NCBI GenBank assembly: GCA_016717165.1
Contig: JADKGA010000003.1
Coordinates: forward strand, 372,001-436,000
Origin: Candidatus Lutibacillus vidarii
GTDB taxonomy: Bacteria; Actinomycetota; Actinomycetes; Actinomycetales; Dermatophilaceae
Reading direction: 5' to 3'
Length of the DNA stretch: 64,000 nt
Shown piece by piece: positions 55,741 through 64,000 of this stretch. A model generated the notes under the pieces. It searched no databases, was not told where the DNA came from, and worked only from the letters and a program-made list of their open reading frames with translations. Both the position numbers and the translations under genes were made by a program. Each line of letters begins with the position of its first letter. The stretch's first letter is position 1.

Positions 55741-58002
55741 TCAGGCCGGAGCCGGGAGGTCGACCACTGTGTCGACGAGCACCCCGTCGGCGTCGAGCAG
55801 GAAGTGCACCACATGGTGGGTGGCCTCGAGCGAGGAGTAGCGCAGCGTCGTCAACACGCGCGGATCACCGCCGAAGTTGCACTTGGCGGCCTGCCGCGGC
55901 ACCCCCGTCGGCTGGCCTGAGTTCGCCGGGCGGCAGAGCCATTCGTCGCTGGTGTCCGCCGTGGGCACCCCAACCGAGCCGGCGTCGTCAACCCACCAGA
56001 CCCAGAAGGCGGGGAGGGACGCGAACCGGCCGCGGACATCGACGCCCAACTGGTAGCCGCCGAGGGGCAAGGGTGTCTGCTCGACGGTCACGACCGGGTC
56101 GGACGTGGGCAGGGTGGCGCTGGCGGTCGCCTTGACGACGCCGTCAACACGGACTGCCACGTCGACCCTTCCGGCCTGGTTGCTCGTCACCGTGAGGTCG
56201 AGAACGGGCAGGACTGCCGCTCCGTGCGGGACCCCGGGCGCAGCCGCCACGAGGGTGCACTCACGGGTGGGAACGTTCGGGTCGGTCGTGGCATCGACAC
56301 ACGCCCAGCCGGTCCCCTTGGCCAGCAGTTCCGCGGCCGAGGCTGAGCTCACCGTGACGGTATATGTCCCGGTCGTCGTCCCCGGGTCCACGGTCACCGG
56401 TATGGCGACCTGGTCCACGGCGCCGGTGGGGGTCGCGTCGCCGATCGTCACCGTCGGCAGGACCGGCACCGCCGTGGTCGTCGTCGAGCTCGGGGTGGTC
56501 GTCGTCGAGGACGGGGTAGTGGTCGACGTCGAGCTCGGGGTGGTGGTCGACGTCGAGGACGGGGTGGTGCTCGTGGTCGACGAGGGTGTCGTTGTGGTCG
56601 TCGAGGAGGGCGTGGTACTCGAGCTGCTGCTCGTGCTCGAGCTGGTGCTGCTGCTCGCGCTCGTCGAACTGGAGGAGGACGAGCTCGACGAGGAGGACGA
56701 GCTGGAGGTGCTCGAGGCCGGGGCGGTCGGATGCGTCGTCGTCGGCCTGGGGGCCGGCGTCGTGGGCCAGACCGCCGGGCCGGTGGGCGCCGAGCTCGGT
56801 AGGGTCGTCGGGCTCGCGGCGCTGGTTGTCGTCCCGCCCACCGCAGTGCTTGCGGGATCGCTCGACGCACCTCCGGTCGGGCCGCCCGGAGCGGCGCCGC
56901 CCTCGCTGGAGGTCTGCGCGCCGTCGGTGCCGAGGATCTTGGGTAGCTGCGTCGCGGCCACGACCGTGAGGCCCGCCACCGCGACGAGTGCGAGTGCCAC
57001 CATTCCGGCCGGGGAGGCGGCCATGGCGGCCAGCCCCGCCGCACCGCCACCCGCGCCGGCGCCGGCGGCGGCCGCTCCAGCTGCTGCCGCAGCACCAGCG
57101 GCCGCACTGGCCTGCTCCCGAGATGACCCGGAGGTGGAACCAGCCTCGGTCCCGGCGACCCCGGCTTCCGTGCCGACGATGGCGGGCACCGCAACCCAGG
57201 CGGCCTTGGAGGCGATCGCCCCGAGGAAGATGAAGGGCACGATGATGGCGGGCAGGCCGCGGCTGACGTCGGCCATCTCGTAGGCGAGGCCCTGGGCATG
57301 CCGACAGACCCGCAGATGGTCGTCCACCCGGGCCTTCTGCCGGGATGGCAGCTTGCCCCGGACGTAGCGCCCCATGTTCGACAGCACCCAGCGGCACTCG
57401 TCGTCGTCGGCCCGGGAGATCGCCCGGGTCGCATGAGCATCGAGGTACCGGGCGCGGAGCGCGTCCTTGGCCCGCAGGGCGGTCACGCTGACGCCGTTGG
57501 CGGACATCCCCATCGTCGCAGCGACCTTGCTCGGTGGCTCTCCCTCGACGGTGGTGAACCACAGCACCCGTTGGTCCCGCTCGGGCAGTGCCTTGAAGGC
57601 GGCCCGGACCATCTCGTGGTCGACCGAGATGGTGGGGTCGTGGGCGTCGACCGAACCGGCAGCCAGCTCAAGGTCGGTGCCCTCGGTCGGGATCACCCGA
57701 AGGTCGGCGCGGGCGGTGTCGGTCGCCGCGGTGCGGACGGTGGTGAGGAAGTACGACCGGAAGTTGGTCAGCGGGCCTTTGCCCGCCTTGATCAGCCCGT
57801 AGACCCGGGCGGCCGCCTCGGCGACGATGTCCTCGGCCGAAGCGCGGTTGCGGTAGCGATGCGCCACACCGTACGCAGCGGGAAGGTGCCGGCGCCAGAG
57901 CTCACCATATGCGGCGGCGTCGCCGGTCCGGGCGAGGTCGAGCAGCGCAGCGTCGTCCACCTGGTCCCAGGCGGGCTGCAGCTCACCCACCTGCGCCGTC
58001 AT
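55741..58002 (-). CDS. ECF sigma factor fused to a membrane-spanning, Ser/Thr-rich extracellular region
   Basis: 753 residues. Sigma region 2 (LLDLARTGDAAAYGELWRRH, RASAEDIVAEAAARVYGLIK) and region 4 (ALPERDQRVLWFTTVEGEPP, AATMGMSANGVSVTALRAKD) occupy the first 190. A zinc-anti-sigma-like segment follows (ECRWVLSNMGRYVRGKLPSR, DDHLRVCRHAQ) in which the last Cys of HxxxCxxC is absent. Two hydrophobic segments follow (GLPAIIVPFIFLGAIASKAAWVAVPAIVG; GMVALALVAVAGLTVVAA) around an Ala/Gly linker. Next comes a Ser/Thr-Pro low-complexity stalk of about 130 residues and a C-terminal domain of about 220 (VTIGDATPTGAVDQVAIPVT ... ATHHVVHFLLDAD). ATG 58002 has GGGAAGGG upstream. Fused ECF proteins of this kind are known in actinobacteria; signal and targets are unknown. 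Confidence 0.88.
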   Translation of the reverse strand: MTAQVGELQPAWDQVDDAALLDLARTGDAAAYGELWRRHLPAAYGVAHRYRNRASAEDIVAEAAARVYGLIKAGKGPLTNFRSYFLTTVRTAATDTARADLRVIPTEGTDLELAAGSVDAHDPTISVDHEMVRAAFKALPERDQRVLWFTTVEGEPPSKVAATMGMSANGVSVTALRAKDALRARYLDAHATRAISRADDDECRWVLSNMGRYVRGKLPSRQKARVDDHLRVCRHAQGLAYEMADVSRGLPAIIVPFIFLGAIASKAAWVAVPAIVGTEAGVAGTEAGSTSGSSREQASAAAGAAAAAGAAAAGAGAGGGAAGLAAMAASPAGMVALALVAVAGLTVVAATQLPKILGTDGAQTSSEGGAAPGGPTGGASSDPASTAVGGTTTSAASPTTLPSSAPTGPAVWPTTPAPRPTTTHPTAPASSTSSSSSSSSSSSSSSTSASSSTSSSTSSSSSTTPSSTTTTTPSSTTSTTPSSTSTTTPSSTSTTTPSSTTTTPSSTTTTAVPVLPTVTIGDATPTGAVDQVAIPVTVDPGTTTGTYTVTVSSASAAELLAKGTGWACVDATTDPNVPTRECTLVAAAPGVPHGAAVLPVLDLTVTSNQAGRVDVAVRVDGVVKATASATLPTSDPVVTVEQTPLPLGGYQLGVDVRGRFASLPAFWVWWVDDAGSVGVPTADTSDEWLCRPANSGQPTGVPRQAAKCNFGGDPRVLTTLRYSSLEATHHVVHFLLDADGVLVDTVVDLPAPA

Positions 58003-58077
58003 GTCGAGCCCTTCCCGATAGTGCCCATCGAAACAACTGTAGCGATGGTCCGCTGCCCCCAGCGGTTGTCGCACAGA

Positions 58078-58122
58078 TTCGCCCGTCCGGGCAGCCCCCG
58101 CAGAGCTGCCCGGGACGGCGAA
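58078..58122. repeat. Inverted repeat upstream of the sigma-fusion gene
   Basis: Arms TTCGCCCGTCCGGGCAG (58078-58094) and CTGCCCGGGACGGCGAA (58106-58122) are near-perfect complements (one base displaced), with an 11 nt gap. It lies 76 nt before the sigma-fusion start, so it may be an operator, a leader hairpin or a terminator for transcription arriving from the bgl side. Confidence 0.5.
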
Positions 58123-58261
58123 CCTGGATGCATGCGCCCCCTCCTTGCCGCAACAGCCGTGGCCTCACGGTCCGCGCATGCTCTCCGACTGTGAGACGCG
58201 CTTTCCTGGCAGCCATGACAGCGCTTCGCCGACTTTTTCGGGGAGCGGCCGGGATGGGTCG

Positions 58262-59722
58262 TCAGGACGTGAGGTCACCCGCCGCCGAACCCGCCCGGAC
58301 CGCGGCGATAAGGCCGGCATACCAGTGGTATGACGCCTTGGGGCTCCGCGCAAAGGTGCCGAAGTCGACCCAGACGAGCCCGAAGCGCTGCTCGTAGCCC
58401 TCGGCCCACTCGAAGTTGTCGAGCAGCGACCACGCGAAGTAGCCCCTGACGTCGGCGCCGCGCTGGCGGGCCCGGCCGACGGCGCGCAGGTGCTGAGCAT
58501 AGAAGTCGACCCGCTCGACGTCCTCGATCGTCCCGTCGGGGCCTGGGCCGGTCGGATAGGAGCAGCCGTTCTCGGTGATATAGATCGGCGGGATGCCCGG
58601 GTAGCGCTCGGTGAGGTCGAGGAGCAGCTGGGTCATCGCAGCGGGCACGACCGGCCAGTCGAAGGCGGTGTGCGGGTACTCGTCGACGGGCAGCTGGATG
58701 AACGGCATACCGGCCGGCGTCCCGGCGGCGACCTCGGGCCGGGCGCCGAGGACCGCCGTGGCGACCGCACCCTCGGGCGAGCCGACCCGGACCGGGTTGT
58801 AGGTGTTGAGGCCGTAGAAGTCCAGGGGCACCGAGATGGTCTGCAGGTCCTCGGCGACCGGGCCGGCGAGCATGGCGCCCATGCCGTCGGGGTACTCGCC
58901 GCGGAGCATCGGCTCGATGAAGAAGCGGTTGTAGATGGCGTCGAAGATGCCGGCCGCCCCCACGTCGGCAGGGTCCGGGGACGCCGGCCAGATCGGCAGG
59001 TGGTTGTTCGCGCAGCCGACCTGGGTGGCGCCGCCGGCCCGCAGCCGGGCGACCGCCAGACCGTGGCCGAGCAGGAGGTGGTGGGCGACCTGGAGCGACC
59101 CGAAGCCCAGGGTCATCCCCGGGGCATGGATGCCCGTCGCGTGGCCCAGTGTCGTCACGACATTGGGCTCGTTGACCGGCATCCACATCGCCACCCGGTC
59201 GCCGAGGCGGTCGACGACATGCCCGGCATACTCCGCGAAGCGGTATGCCGTGTCGCGCTCGAGCCAGCCGCCGCGCTCCTGCAGGGTCGAGGGGAGATCC
59301 CAGTGGAAAAGCGTCGCGGCGGGGGCGATGCCGGCGGCGAGGAGGGCGTCGACGAGCCGGTCGTAGTAGTCCAGGCCCGCGGGGTTGACCGCTCCGACGC
59401 CGTCGGGCTGGATCCGGGGCCAGGCGATCGAGAACCGGTAGGCGCCGACGCCGAGGCCACTCATGAGCGCGACATCCTCGGGGTAGCGGTGGTAGGAGTC
59501 GCAGGCCGTCGCGCCCGAGGACCCGTCCCGGATCGCGCCGGGTCGGTCGCAGAAGTCGTCCCAGACGCTGCGGCCCCGGCCGTCCTCGGTGACCGCGCCC
59601 TCGATCTGGTACGAGGCAGTCGAGACGCCGAAGAGGAAGTCGGCCCCGAGGGTGGCAGCGGCGTCCGCGCCGGCCTGCTCGATGGTCGGGTTCGGTTCGG
59701 GGGCCAGCGGCGTCGTCAGCAT
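58262..59722 (-). CDS. GH1 family beta-glucosidase
   Basis: 486 residues. N-terminal signature FLFGVSTASYQIEGAVTEDGRG; acid/base Glu in WMPVNEPNVVTTLGHATG (NEP); nucleophile Glu in PPIYITENGCSYPTG (TENG); C-terminal GYFAWSLLDNFEWAEGYEQR. No signal peptide, so cytoplasmic: it hydrolyses beta-glucosides brought in by the neighbouring MFS transporter. ATG 59722 (MLTTPLAPEPN) follows AAGGA. A long inverted repeat lies directly upstream. Confidence 0.95.
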   Translation of the reverse strand: MLTTPLAPEPNPTIEQAGADAAATLGADFLFGVSTASYQIEGAVTEDGRGRSVWDDFCDRPGAIRDGSSGATACDSYHRYPEDVALMSGLGVGAYRFSIAWPRIQPDGVGAVNPAGLDYYDRLVDALLAAGIAPAATLFHWDLPSTLQERGGWLERDTAYRFAEYAGHVVDRLGDRVAMWMPVNEPNVVTTLGHATGIHAPGMTLGFGSLQVAHHLLLGHGLAVARLRAGGATQVGCANNHLPIWPASPDPADVGAAGIFDAIYNRFFIEPMLRGEYPDGMGAMLAGPVAEDLQTISVPLDFYGLNTYNPVRVGSPEGAVATAVLGARPEVAAGTPAGMPFIQLPVDEYPHTAFDWPVVPAAMTQLLLDLTERYPGIPPIYITENGCSYPTGPGPDGTIEDVERVDFYAQHLRAVGRARQRGADVRGYFAWSLLDNFEWAEGYEQRFGLVWVDFGTFARSPKASYHWYAGLIAAVRAGSAAGDLTS

Positions 59723-59733
59723 CCCCCCATCCT

Positions 59734-59800
59734 TGTGGACAACCCGCAAAGACACACCTTTAGAAGCCTTCTAAAGGTGTGTCTTTGCAGGTTATCCACA
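59734..59800. promoter_or_regulatory. 67 bp near-perfect palindrome between the MFS and beta-glucosidase genes
   Basis: Two 33 nt arms (59734-59766 and 59768-59800) around a single C are complementary at all but two positions. The inner 21 nt per arm are perfect (core CTTTAGAAG/CTTCTAAAG; then ACACACC/GGTGTGT). The outer tips are TGTGGACAA and TTATCCACA, both DnaA-box-like. It lies 3 nt from the mfs stop and about 11 nt before the bgl start. It could be a regulator operator or a terminator. Confidence 0.6.
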
Positions 59801-59802
59801 GG

Positions 59803-61104
59803 TTAGGGGACGGAACGGATGCGTTGGACGAGGACGCCGCCGAGCAGGGCGATGACCGCGCCGAGCAGGTAGACCACCCGGTACCCGCCCGCCTTGTCCG
59901 CACCGACCACCCCGAGGACCGTCGCGACGATCGGCGGCGCGACGACCTGAGGCAGGGCGGCGGCGATATTGATGACCCCGAGGTCCCGAGCCGTCCCATC
60001 GGCGTCCGGCAGCACCTGGGTGATCAGCGCGAAGTCGACCGAGGTGTAGATGCCGAACCCGATCCCGTACAGACAGGCCCCGACCAGCGCCCCGGTGAAG
60101 GTCTGCTGCAGCGCCAGCAGGCAGGATGCCCCGGCGAGGACGACCCCGGCCCAGATGACGAAGACCCGGCGCCGCCCCACCCGGTCCGACCAGACCCCGG
60201 CGATGACGGTCGAGACGACGAGGAGGCCGGCATACACGAGGATGAGCATCGTCTGGGCGGCGGTCGGGTTGGGGTGGCGGACCGCGTCGGTGAGGTAGAA
60301 GAGCAGGTACCCCGTGCCGAGGGCGTTGGCGAGATTGGTGAGGAACCGGGTCCCCCACGCCCAGCCGAAGTCCGGGTGCTCCCGCGGGTCGGTCCAGAAG
60401 CCCCGGGCGAACTGCCCAAGCTCGAAGGGCTCCCGATGCGCCGCGTCGAGCCGCAGGTCGTTGCTGCGCAGCGCGTAGGGGATGGCGAGGAGCACCACGA
60501 GGGCCGCGAGCATGAGGTAGCCCGGCGCGACCTTGCCTCCGCCCGCACCGGCGACGCCGACCCCGACGACGACGCCGAGAGTCTGCGCCGCGCCGACCCA
60601 GCCGCCGACCAGGCCACGCTGGCGCACCGGCACCAGGTCCGGGATCGAGGCAGTCAGGGCGGCAAGCATCGCGTTGAGGCTGGCCTGCACCCCGACCCAG
60701 CCGATAACGACGGTGACCACCGACGACGCGAAGGCCAGCCACACCAGGCTCGCCGCGCCGACGAGCGCCCCGCCGACGACCCACGGCAGCCGCCGCCCGA
60801 AGCGCGAGATCGTCCGGTCCGATATCGCCCCGAACAGCGGGTTGCAGATGACCGAGACCAGCGCCCCGATCCCGGTGAAGATCGCGAGCGTCGTCTCCTT
60901 GTGCTCGGGGACGATCGCGGCCGCCTGCAGTGCCAGCAGCACCTGGATCGGGCCAAAGAAGCCCGCCCACAGGCCGATGCTCGCGAGGGTGACCCCAAGG
61001 GTCCACCTCATCCGCACCGGTTCGGTGGGCTCGGTTCCCGGCCTGGCGTATGCCGGTGTGCGGTCGGGCGTGATCGATGTGGGCTCGCGCATGGGCGTCA
61101 GCAT
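59803..61104 (-). CDS. MFS transporter (sugar/beta-glucoside type)
   Basis: 433 residues with 12 predicted helices. Loop 2-3 motif AISDRTISRFGRRLPWVVGG and the second-half counterpart GVWSDRVGRRRVFVIWAG are MFS/GPH-like. Directly upstream of bgl on the same strand, which suggests beta-glucoside uptake followed by intracellular hydrolysis. ATG 61104 (MLTPM) or 61092 (MREPTS). Divergent from the MarR regulator (100 bp between starts), which may control it. Confidence 0.88.
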   Translation of the reverse strand: MLTPMREPTSITPDRTPAYARPGTEPTEPVRMRWTLGVTLASIGLWAGFFGPIQVLLALQAAAIVPEHKETTLAIFTGIGALVSVICNPLFGAISDRTISRFGRRLPWVVGGALVGAASLVWLAFASSVVTVVIGWVGVQASLNAMLAALTASIPDLVPVRQRGLVGGWVGAAQTLGVVVGVGVAGAGGGKVAPGYLMLAALVVLLAIPYALRSNDLRLDAAHREPFELGQFARGFWTDPREHPDFGWAWGTRFLTNLANALGTGYLLFYLTDAVRHPNPTAAQTMLILVYAGLLVVSTVIAGVWSDRVGRRRVFVIWAGVVLAGASCLLALQQTFTGALVGACLYGIGFGIYTSVDFALITQVLPDADGTARDLGVINIAAALPQVVAPPIVATVLGVVGADKAGGYRVVYLLGAVIALLGGVLVQRIRSVP

Positions 61105-61204
61105 GCACCGGGCGGACCACGCTGCGCTGCGGAAACGCCCGACTCGCCCACGCGATCGTCAAGAGACTCGTCGTCCAGATACTCGACGTCATACATTTGC
61201 CGGT

Positions 61205-61705
61205 ATGACGCAGCCGCGCGACGACGTCGACGGCATCGTCGAGGCCTGGGCCCGAGCCCGTCCGGACCTCGACGTGGCGCCCCTGCACGTCCTCTCCCGG
61301 GTCTCCCGGCTGGCTCGGCATCTCGACCTCACCCGCGGCGCGGCCTTTGCCGGACACGACCTGGAGGGCTGGGAGTTCGACGTCCTCGCGGCGCTTCGGC
61401 GCGCCGGGGCGCCATACGAGCTCTCCCCCGGTGCTTTGGTGAGCCAGACCCTGGTCACCTCCGGGACGATGACCAACCGGGTCGACCGGCTCGAGCACCG
61501 AGGTCTGGTCAGCCGCCGCCCGGACCCCGACGACCGGCGCGGGGTGATCGTCGCGCTGACCCCGGCGGGGGCGAGGGTCGTCGACGGAGCGATGGCCGAC
61601 CTGCTGGCCCGCGAGCACCAGCTGCTGTCGGCGCTCTCCGCGCAGGACCGGGCCCTGCTCGCCGGTCTGCTCCGCCTGCTGCTGACGCCCTTCGAGACCG
61701 AGTAG
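61205..61705 (+). CDS. MarR-family transcriptional regulator
   Basis: 166 residues. The winged-helix core is LEGWEFDVLAALRRAGAPYE, LSPGALVSQTLVTSGTMTNRVDRLEHRGLVSRRPDPDDRRGVIVALTPAG, the standard MarR recognition helix and DxRR wing. Flanking helices form the dimer interface. It is divergent from the mfs gene, so the shared 100 bp region is the probable operator site. The ligand is unknown. Confidence 0.93.
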   Translation: MTQPRDDVDGIVEAWARARPDLDVAPLHVLSRVSRLARHLDLTRGAAFAGHDLEGWEFDVLAALRRAGAPYELSPGALVSQTLVTSGTMTNRVDRLEHRGLVSRRPDPDDRRGVIVALTPAGARVVDGAMADLLAREHQLLSALSAQDRALLAGLLRLLLTPFETE

Positions 61706-61766
61706 GGCTCCCCAGGCCTCGTGGGTCCGCTGCCCCTGCGCCGCGCCTGGGGCATAGCCTGCGTCC

Positions 61767-62687
61767 ATGGCAACGGAGCGGCTCACGGTCGTGCGGGTCC
61801 CCGGCACTGGCGCCGAGGACGTGCTCATCGGCCCCAAGGGACACGTGTGGACCGGCACCGAGGACGGCTCGATCTTCCGGCTCACCCCGGACGGCCACCT
61901 CGTCGAGCGGGTCACGACGACCGGCGGTCGCCCGCTCGGCCTGGAGCTGCTCGGTGACGGCCGGATCCTCGTCTGCGACGCCGACCGTGGGCTGCTCGCC
62001 GTCGACCCGGCCTCGGGTCGGGTCGAGCTGCTCACCTCCGCGGTCGACGGTATGCCGATGCGCTTCTGCAACAACGCGGCCGTCGCCGCCGACGGGCGGA
62101 TCTTCTTCACCGACAGCTCGGCGCACTACTCGGTCCACGAGTGGAAGCACGACCTCGTCGAGGCGACCCGGACCGGGCGCCTGCTGGTGCGGCACACCGA
62201 CGGCTCGGTCGAGACCCTCCTGACCGGCCTCGAGTTCGCCAACGGCGTGGCCCTGGCCGCCGACGAGTCCTTCGTCGCGGTGGCCGAGACCGGGGCGCGG
62301 ACGGTGGTCCGACGCTGGCTGACCGGTGCCCGCGCCGGCACGCGCGACTACCTCGCGCAGGACCTCCCGGGCTATCCCGACAATATCTCCCGTGGCACCG
62401 ACGGCCTGATCTGGGTCGCCATCGCCTCACCGACCGACCCGGTCGTCGAGCGGCTGAAGACCGGCCCGATGGTGCTGCGCCGCGGCGCCCTGAAACTGCC
62501 GGCCTGGGCCCAACCGAAGCCGAAGCGGACCGTCCGGGTGATCGCGCTCGACGCCGACGGCCGGGTCGTCCACGACCGGGCTTTCGAGGCCACCGAGTTC
62601 CATATGGCCACCGGCGTGCGCGAGGTCGACGGCCGGGTCTGGCTCGGCAGCCTCGTCGAGCCAGCCGTCGCCTGGTTCGAGCTCTAG
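61767..62687 (+). CDS. SMP-30/strictosidine-synthase-like beta-propeller protein
   Basis: 306 residues. Six-blade propeller pattern: VLIGPKGHVWTGTEDGSIFR, LVCDADRGLLAVDPASGRVE, FCNNAAVAADGRIFFTDSSA, LEFANGVALAADESFVAVAE and GYPDNISRGTDGLIWVAIAS. These match the strictosidine-synthase/SMP-30 lactonase group. The conserved Asn/Asp-rich positions (NN, ANG, PDN) would bind a metal. Substrate unknown; a lactonase role is possible. It starts 61 nt after marR. Confidence 0.85.
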   Translation: MATERLTVVRVPGTGAEDVLIGPKGHVWTGTEDGSIFRLTPDGHLVERVTTTGGRPLGLELLGDGRILVCDADRGLLAVDPASGRVELLTSAVDGMPMRFCNNAAVAADGRIFFTDSSAHYSVHEWKHDLVEATRTGRLLVRHTDGSVETLLTGLEFANGVALAADESFVAVAETGARTVVRRWLTGARAGTRDYLAQDLPGYPDNISRGTDGLIWVAIASPTDPVVERLKTGPMVLRRGALKLPAWAQPKPKRTVRVIALDADGRVVHDRAFEATEFHMATGVREVDGRVWLGSLVEPAVAWFEL

Positions 62688-62755
62688 AGGGCAGTGTTCT
62701 CGGTGCAGGAACCGCAAGATAGTTCAGTTAGACAACCGATAATCATGCACGGGGC

Positions 62756-64000
62756 CTAGCCCACGGCGTCGGCCGCCGCCAACCAGGCATCCTCGAGCTC
62801 GGCGCGCTCGCGCTGGATCTCGAGGACCTGCAGATGAAGGTTCGTCATACGAGAATGATCGGTGGGGTTCGCGGCCATCTCGTCGTGCGCCCGGGACTCC
62901 GCCACCTCCAGCGCCGCGAGGCGGCGCTCGATCCGGGCCAGCTCCTTGCGTGCCTCACGGACCTCCGCCGCCGATGGGCCCGCCGGGTCAGCCCGACCCG
63001 CCGGTTCGTCGCCGGCGCGACGGGCCGACTCCGCCGCCTCCAGCCGCGCCCGCAGCGCGAGGTACTCGTCGATCCCGCCGGGCAGGTCACGGACCACTCC
63101 CCCGGGCCGCCCGCTGCCGCGGGGCAGCAGGGCCACCTGGTGGTCGGTCACCCGCTCGATGAGATACCGGTCGTGCGAGATGACGACCAGGGTCCCCGCC
63201 CAGCCGTCGAGGATGTCCTCCAGCGAGGTCAGCGTCTCGATGTCGAGGTCGTTGGTCGGCTCGTCGAGGACGATGACATTGGGCTCGGCCATGAGCAGCC
63301 GGAGCAGCTGGAGCCGGCGCCGCTCGCCCCCGGAGAGGTCGCCGACGCGGGTCTGCTGCCGGGAGCCGGTGAACCCCAGCCGGGTCGCGAGCTGGCTGGC
63401 CGTGACCTCCTTGTCGCCGAGCCGGGTCACCGCGCGCACCGCGGTGACCGCCTCGATGACGCGCAGCCCCTCGAGCGGGACCAGCTCACGGACGTCCTGG
63501 CTGAGGTATGCCGTGACGACGGTCTTGCCCTGACGGCGCCGTCCGGAGGTGAGTGGCACCTGCCCGAGCAGGGCCTTGACCAGCGTCGACTTCCCGGCGC
63601 CGTTGACCCCGACGACCCCGACCCGCTCGCCCGGCGCGAGCCGCCAGGTCACGTCGTCGAGGATGCGCTGGTCGCCGAGGACCACGACGGCGGACTCGAG
63701 GTCGAGCACGTCCTTGCCGAGCCGGGTCACCGCGAACCGGACCAGCGCCACATCGTCGCGGGGCGCGGGCTCGTCGGCGATGAGGGCCGCCGCGGCGTCG
63801 AGGCGGAACTGCGGCTTCGAGGTCCGCGCCGGGGCGCCGCGGCGCAGCCAGGCGAGCTCCTTGCGGAGCAGGTTGTCCCGGCGGGCGGCGGTGACGGCGG
63901 CGAGCCGGTCGCGCTCGGCCTTGGCCAGGACGTAGGCGGCATACCCGCCCTCGAACGGGCTGACCGCGCCGTCGGCGACCTCCCAGGTGGACGTCGAGGT
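62756..64000 (-). CDS. ABC-F family ATP-binding protein (partial, 5' end outside window)
   Basis: The visible 414 codons hold the inter-domain linker (FEGGYAAYVLAKAERDRLAA) and the second ATPase domain: Walker A VGVVGVNGAGKSTLVKALLG, signature VGDLSGGERRRLQLLRLLMA, Walker B NVIVLDEPTNDLD and switch His VVISHDRYL. A C-terminal coiled coil follows (EVREARKELARIERRLAALE), as in Uup-like ABC-F proteins. No membrane domain; these act on ribosomes or DNA junctions. Confidence 0.94.
   Translation of the reverse strand, partial: TSTSTWEVADGAVSPFEGGYAAYVLAKAERDRLAAVTAARRDNLLRKELAWLRRGAPARTSKPQFRLDAAAALIADEPAPRDDVALVRFAVTRLGKDVLDLESAVVVLGDQRILDDVTWRLAPGERVGVVGVNGAGKSTLVKALLGQVPLTSGRRRQGKTVVTAYLSQDVRELVPLEGLRVIEAVTAVRAVTRLGDKEVTASQLATRLGFTGSRQQTRVGDLSGGERRRLQLLRLLMAEPNVIVLDEPTNDLDIETLTSLEDILDGWAGTLVVISHDRYLIERVTDHQVALLPRGSGRPGGVVRDLPGGIDEYLALRARLEAAESARRAGDEPAGRADPAGPSAAEVREARKELARIERRLAALEVAESRAHDEMAANPTDHSRMTNLHLQVLEIQRERAELEDAWLAAADAVG

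Noticed and set aside
59779..62223. Very long plus-strand open frame across mfs, marR and the SMP-30-like gene
   Set aside because: Antisense to MFS and out of frame with marR; no domain.

Overview
The window is high-GC DNA with actinobacterial gene order (tRNA-Gln, glmU, prs, rplY, pth and mfd in one neighbourhood), many GTG starts and actinobacterial IS families. The best guess is a member of the Micrococcales, possibly Intrasporangiaceae; that placement is inference.

Layout. (1) 1-3259: mfd, minus strand, 3' end outside the window. (2) 3.3-50.2 kb: an accessory island that lies where pth and mfd are usually close neighbours. It starts with an APS kinase (cysC) coupled to a TauE-type permease. 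It then carries a flippase (Wzx-like), a beta-helix lipoprotein, three secreted delta-60 beta-propeller proteins with FnIII or PKD/malectin modules, four sulfotransferase-fold genes, a glycosidase-like lipoprotein, two GT4 glycosyltransferases, a CotH/lamin-tail surface protein, Wzz and Wzy-like proteins, and ends with cysN-cysD-cysQ and a polyprenyl-phosphate sugar transferase. (3) 50.5-55.6 kb: housekeeping genes pth, rplY, a DMT permease, a deazaflavin-type oxidoreductase, prs, a short glmU and tRNA-Gln. (4) 55.7-64 kb: an ECF sigma factor fused to a membrane and extracellular region, a GH1 beta-glucosidase, an MFS sugar-type transporter, a MarR regulator, an SMP-30-like protein and a partial ABC-F ATPase.

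How the island may work. CysD/CysN make APS, CysC makes PAPS, CysQ removes the by-product PAP, and four sulfotransferases could consume PAPS. No cysH reductase is present, so the module reads as sulfation rather than assimilation. With an initiating sugar transferase, flippase, polymerase and chain-length protein, the simplest model is a Wzx/Wzy-assembled sulfated exopolysaccharide or glycan, plus secreted propeller, FnIII and CotH proteins that may sit in or modify the matrix. The substrate is inferred, not shown.

Two IS graveyards (9.6-14.1 kb and 37.4-43.2 kb) and one further IS1380 (20.1-21.8 kb) interrupt the island. They contain nested insertions with readable ends. Transposase remnants of three IS families carry five copies of a 22-24 bp hairpin element found nowhere else in the window; this is the most unusual non-gene signal here.
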